A stretch of 64,000 nucleotides of DNA from Algoriphagus sp. (GTDB lineage: Bacteria > Bacteroidota > Bacteroidia > Cytophagales > Cyclobacteriaceae). Position 1 is the first letter of the stretch. Every line of letters starts with the position of its first letter. The DNA is taken from the NCBI RefSeq assembly GCF_030694375.1, contig NZ_JAUXYL010000044.1, positions 62,001 to 126,000 on the forward strand, written 5' to 3'. The notes below the pieces were generated by a model that was not told the DNA's origin, ran no database searches, and worked only from the letters and a program-made list of their open reading frames with translations. Positions 63,926-64,000 of this stretch are shown here, in pieces. The translations under genes and the position numbers were made by a program.

Positions 63926-64000
63926 TGCGCAGAAATTTGGCTGGGAAAGCCTTTGATAACATGGGAAAGCTAGTTGATCTCAACCTGTCCCGACATCCTG

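Overview
The window looks like part of a Bacteroidota chromosome, most likely order Cytophagales and possibly an Algoriphagus-like member of Cyclobacteriaceae (inference). Support comes from SprB-type surface repeats, a Wzi-family outer-membrane protein, DUF2911 and Fibrobacter-type paralogous (FISUMP-like) proteins, and two promoters with the Bacteroidota -7 element TAnnTTTG. No rRNA, tRNA, CRISPR array, transposase or phage gene was seen.

Layout. (1) 1-4614, minus strand: the N-terminal 1538 codons of a giant secreted adhesin (lectin-like head, then SprB/Ig repeats), cut by the left edge. (2) 4793-16976, minus: a polysaccharide operon with a UDP-sugar dehydrogenase, Wza-like lipoprotein, Wzc-like tyrosine kinase, single-chain ABC flippase and five glycosyltransferase-type genes. 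All but its first genes are markedly AT-rich. (3) 17192-46608, minus: a 29-kb polysaccharide operon, starting with a winged-helix regulator and an SLBB export protein. It continues with Ugd, an O-/N-acetyltransferase, Wzz, a WbpE/WbpD/WbpB-type set for 2,3-diacetamido-uronic acid, two AsnB-type amidotransferases, Wzx, Wzy, six glycosyltransferases, a GH123-like secreted hydrolase and Wzi. (4) 46715-54665: ordinary genes (small membrane protein, penicillin acylase family, DUF2911 lipoprotein, EEP phosphatase family, MMPL transporter, thyA). (5) 54821-63925, minus: six genes for secreted proteins of unknown function.

How it fits together. The two polysaccharide operons appear to be one regulon. 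Each has a promoter whose -7 element lies at the centre of the same inverted repeat (17125-17143 and 46624-46646). Each also has a near-identical 25-nt leader element 42-48 nt before its first export or sugar gene (17019-17043 and 46027-46051). One promoter/dyad sits directly before the regulator gene, which is therefore the obvious candidate to bind both. The pathway genes are also split between the operons: the probable UDP-GlcNAc 6-dehydrogenase is in operon 2 and the enzymes that would use its product are in operon 3.

The least described part is the six-gene block at the right end. The 1104-residue protein at 54821-58135 is homologous in its N-terminal half to the 359-residue protein at 60766-61845 and in its C-terminal half to the 689-residue protein at 61856-63925. 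The block thus holds a fused and a split version of the same protein, together with a beta-propeller protein, a FISUMP-like protein and a small exported protein.
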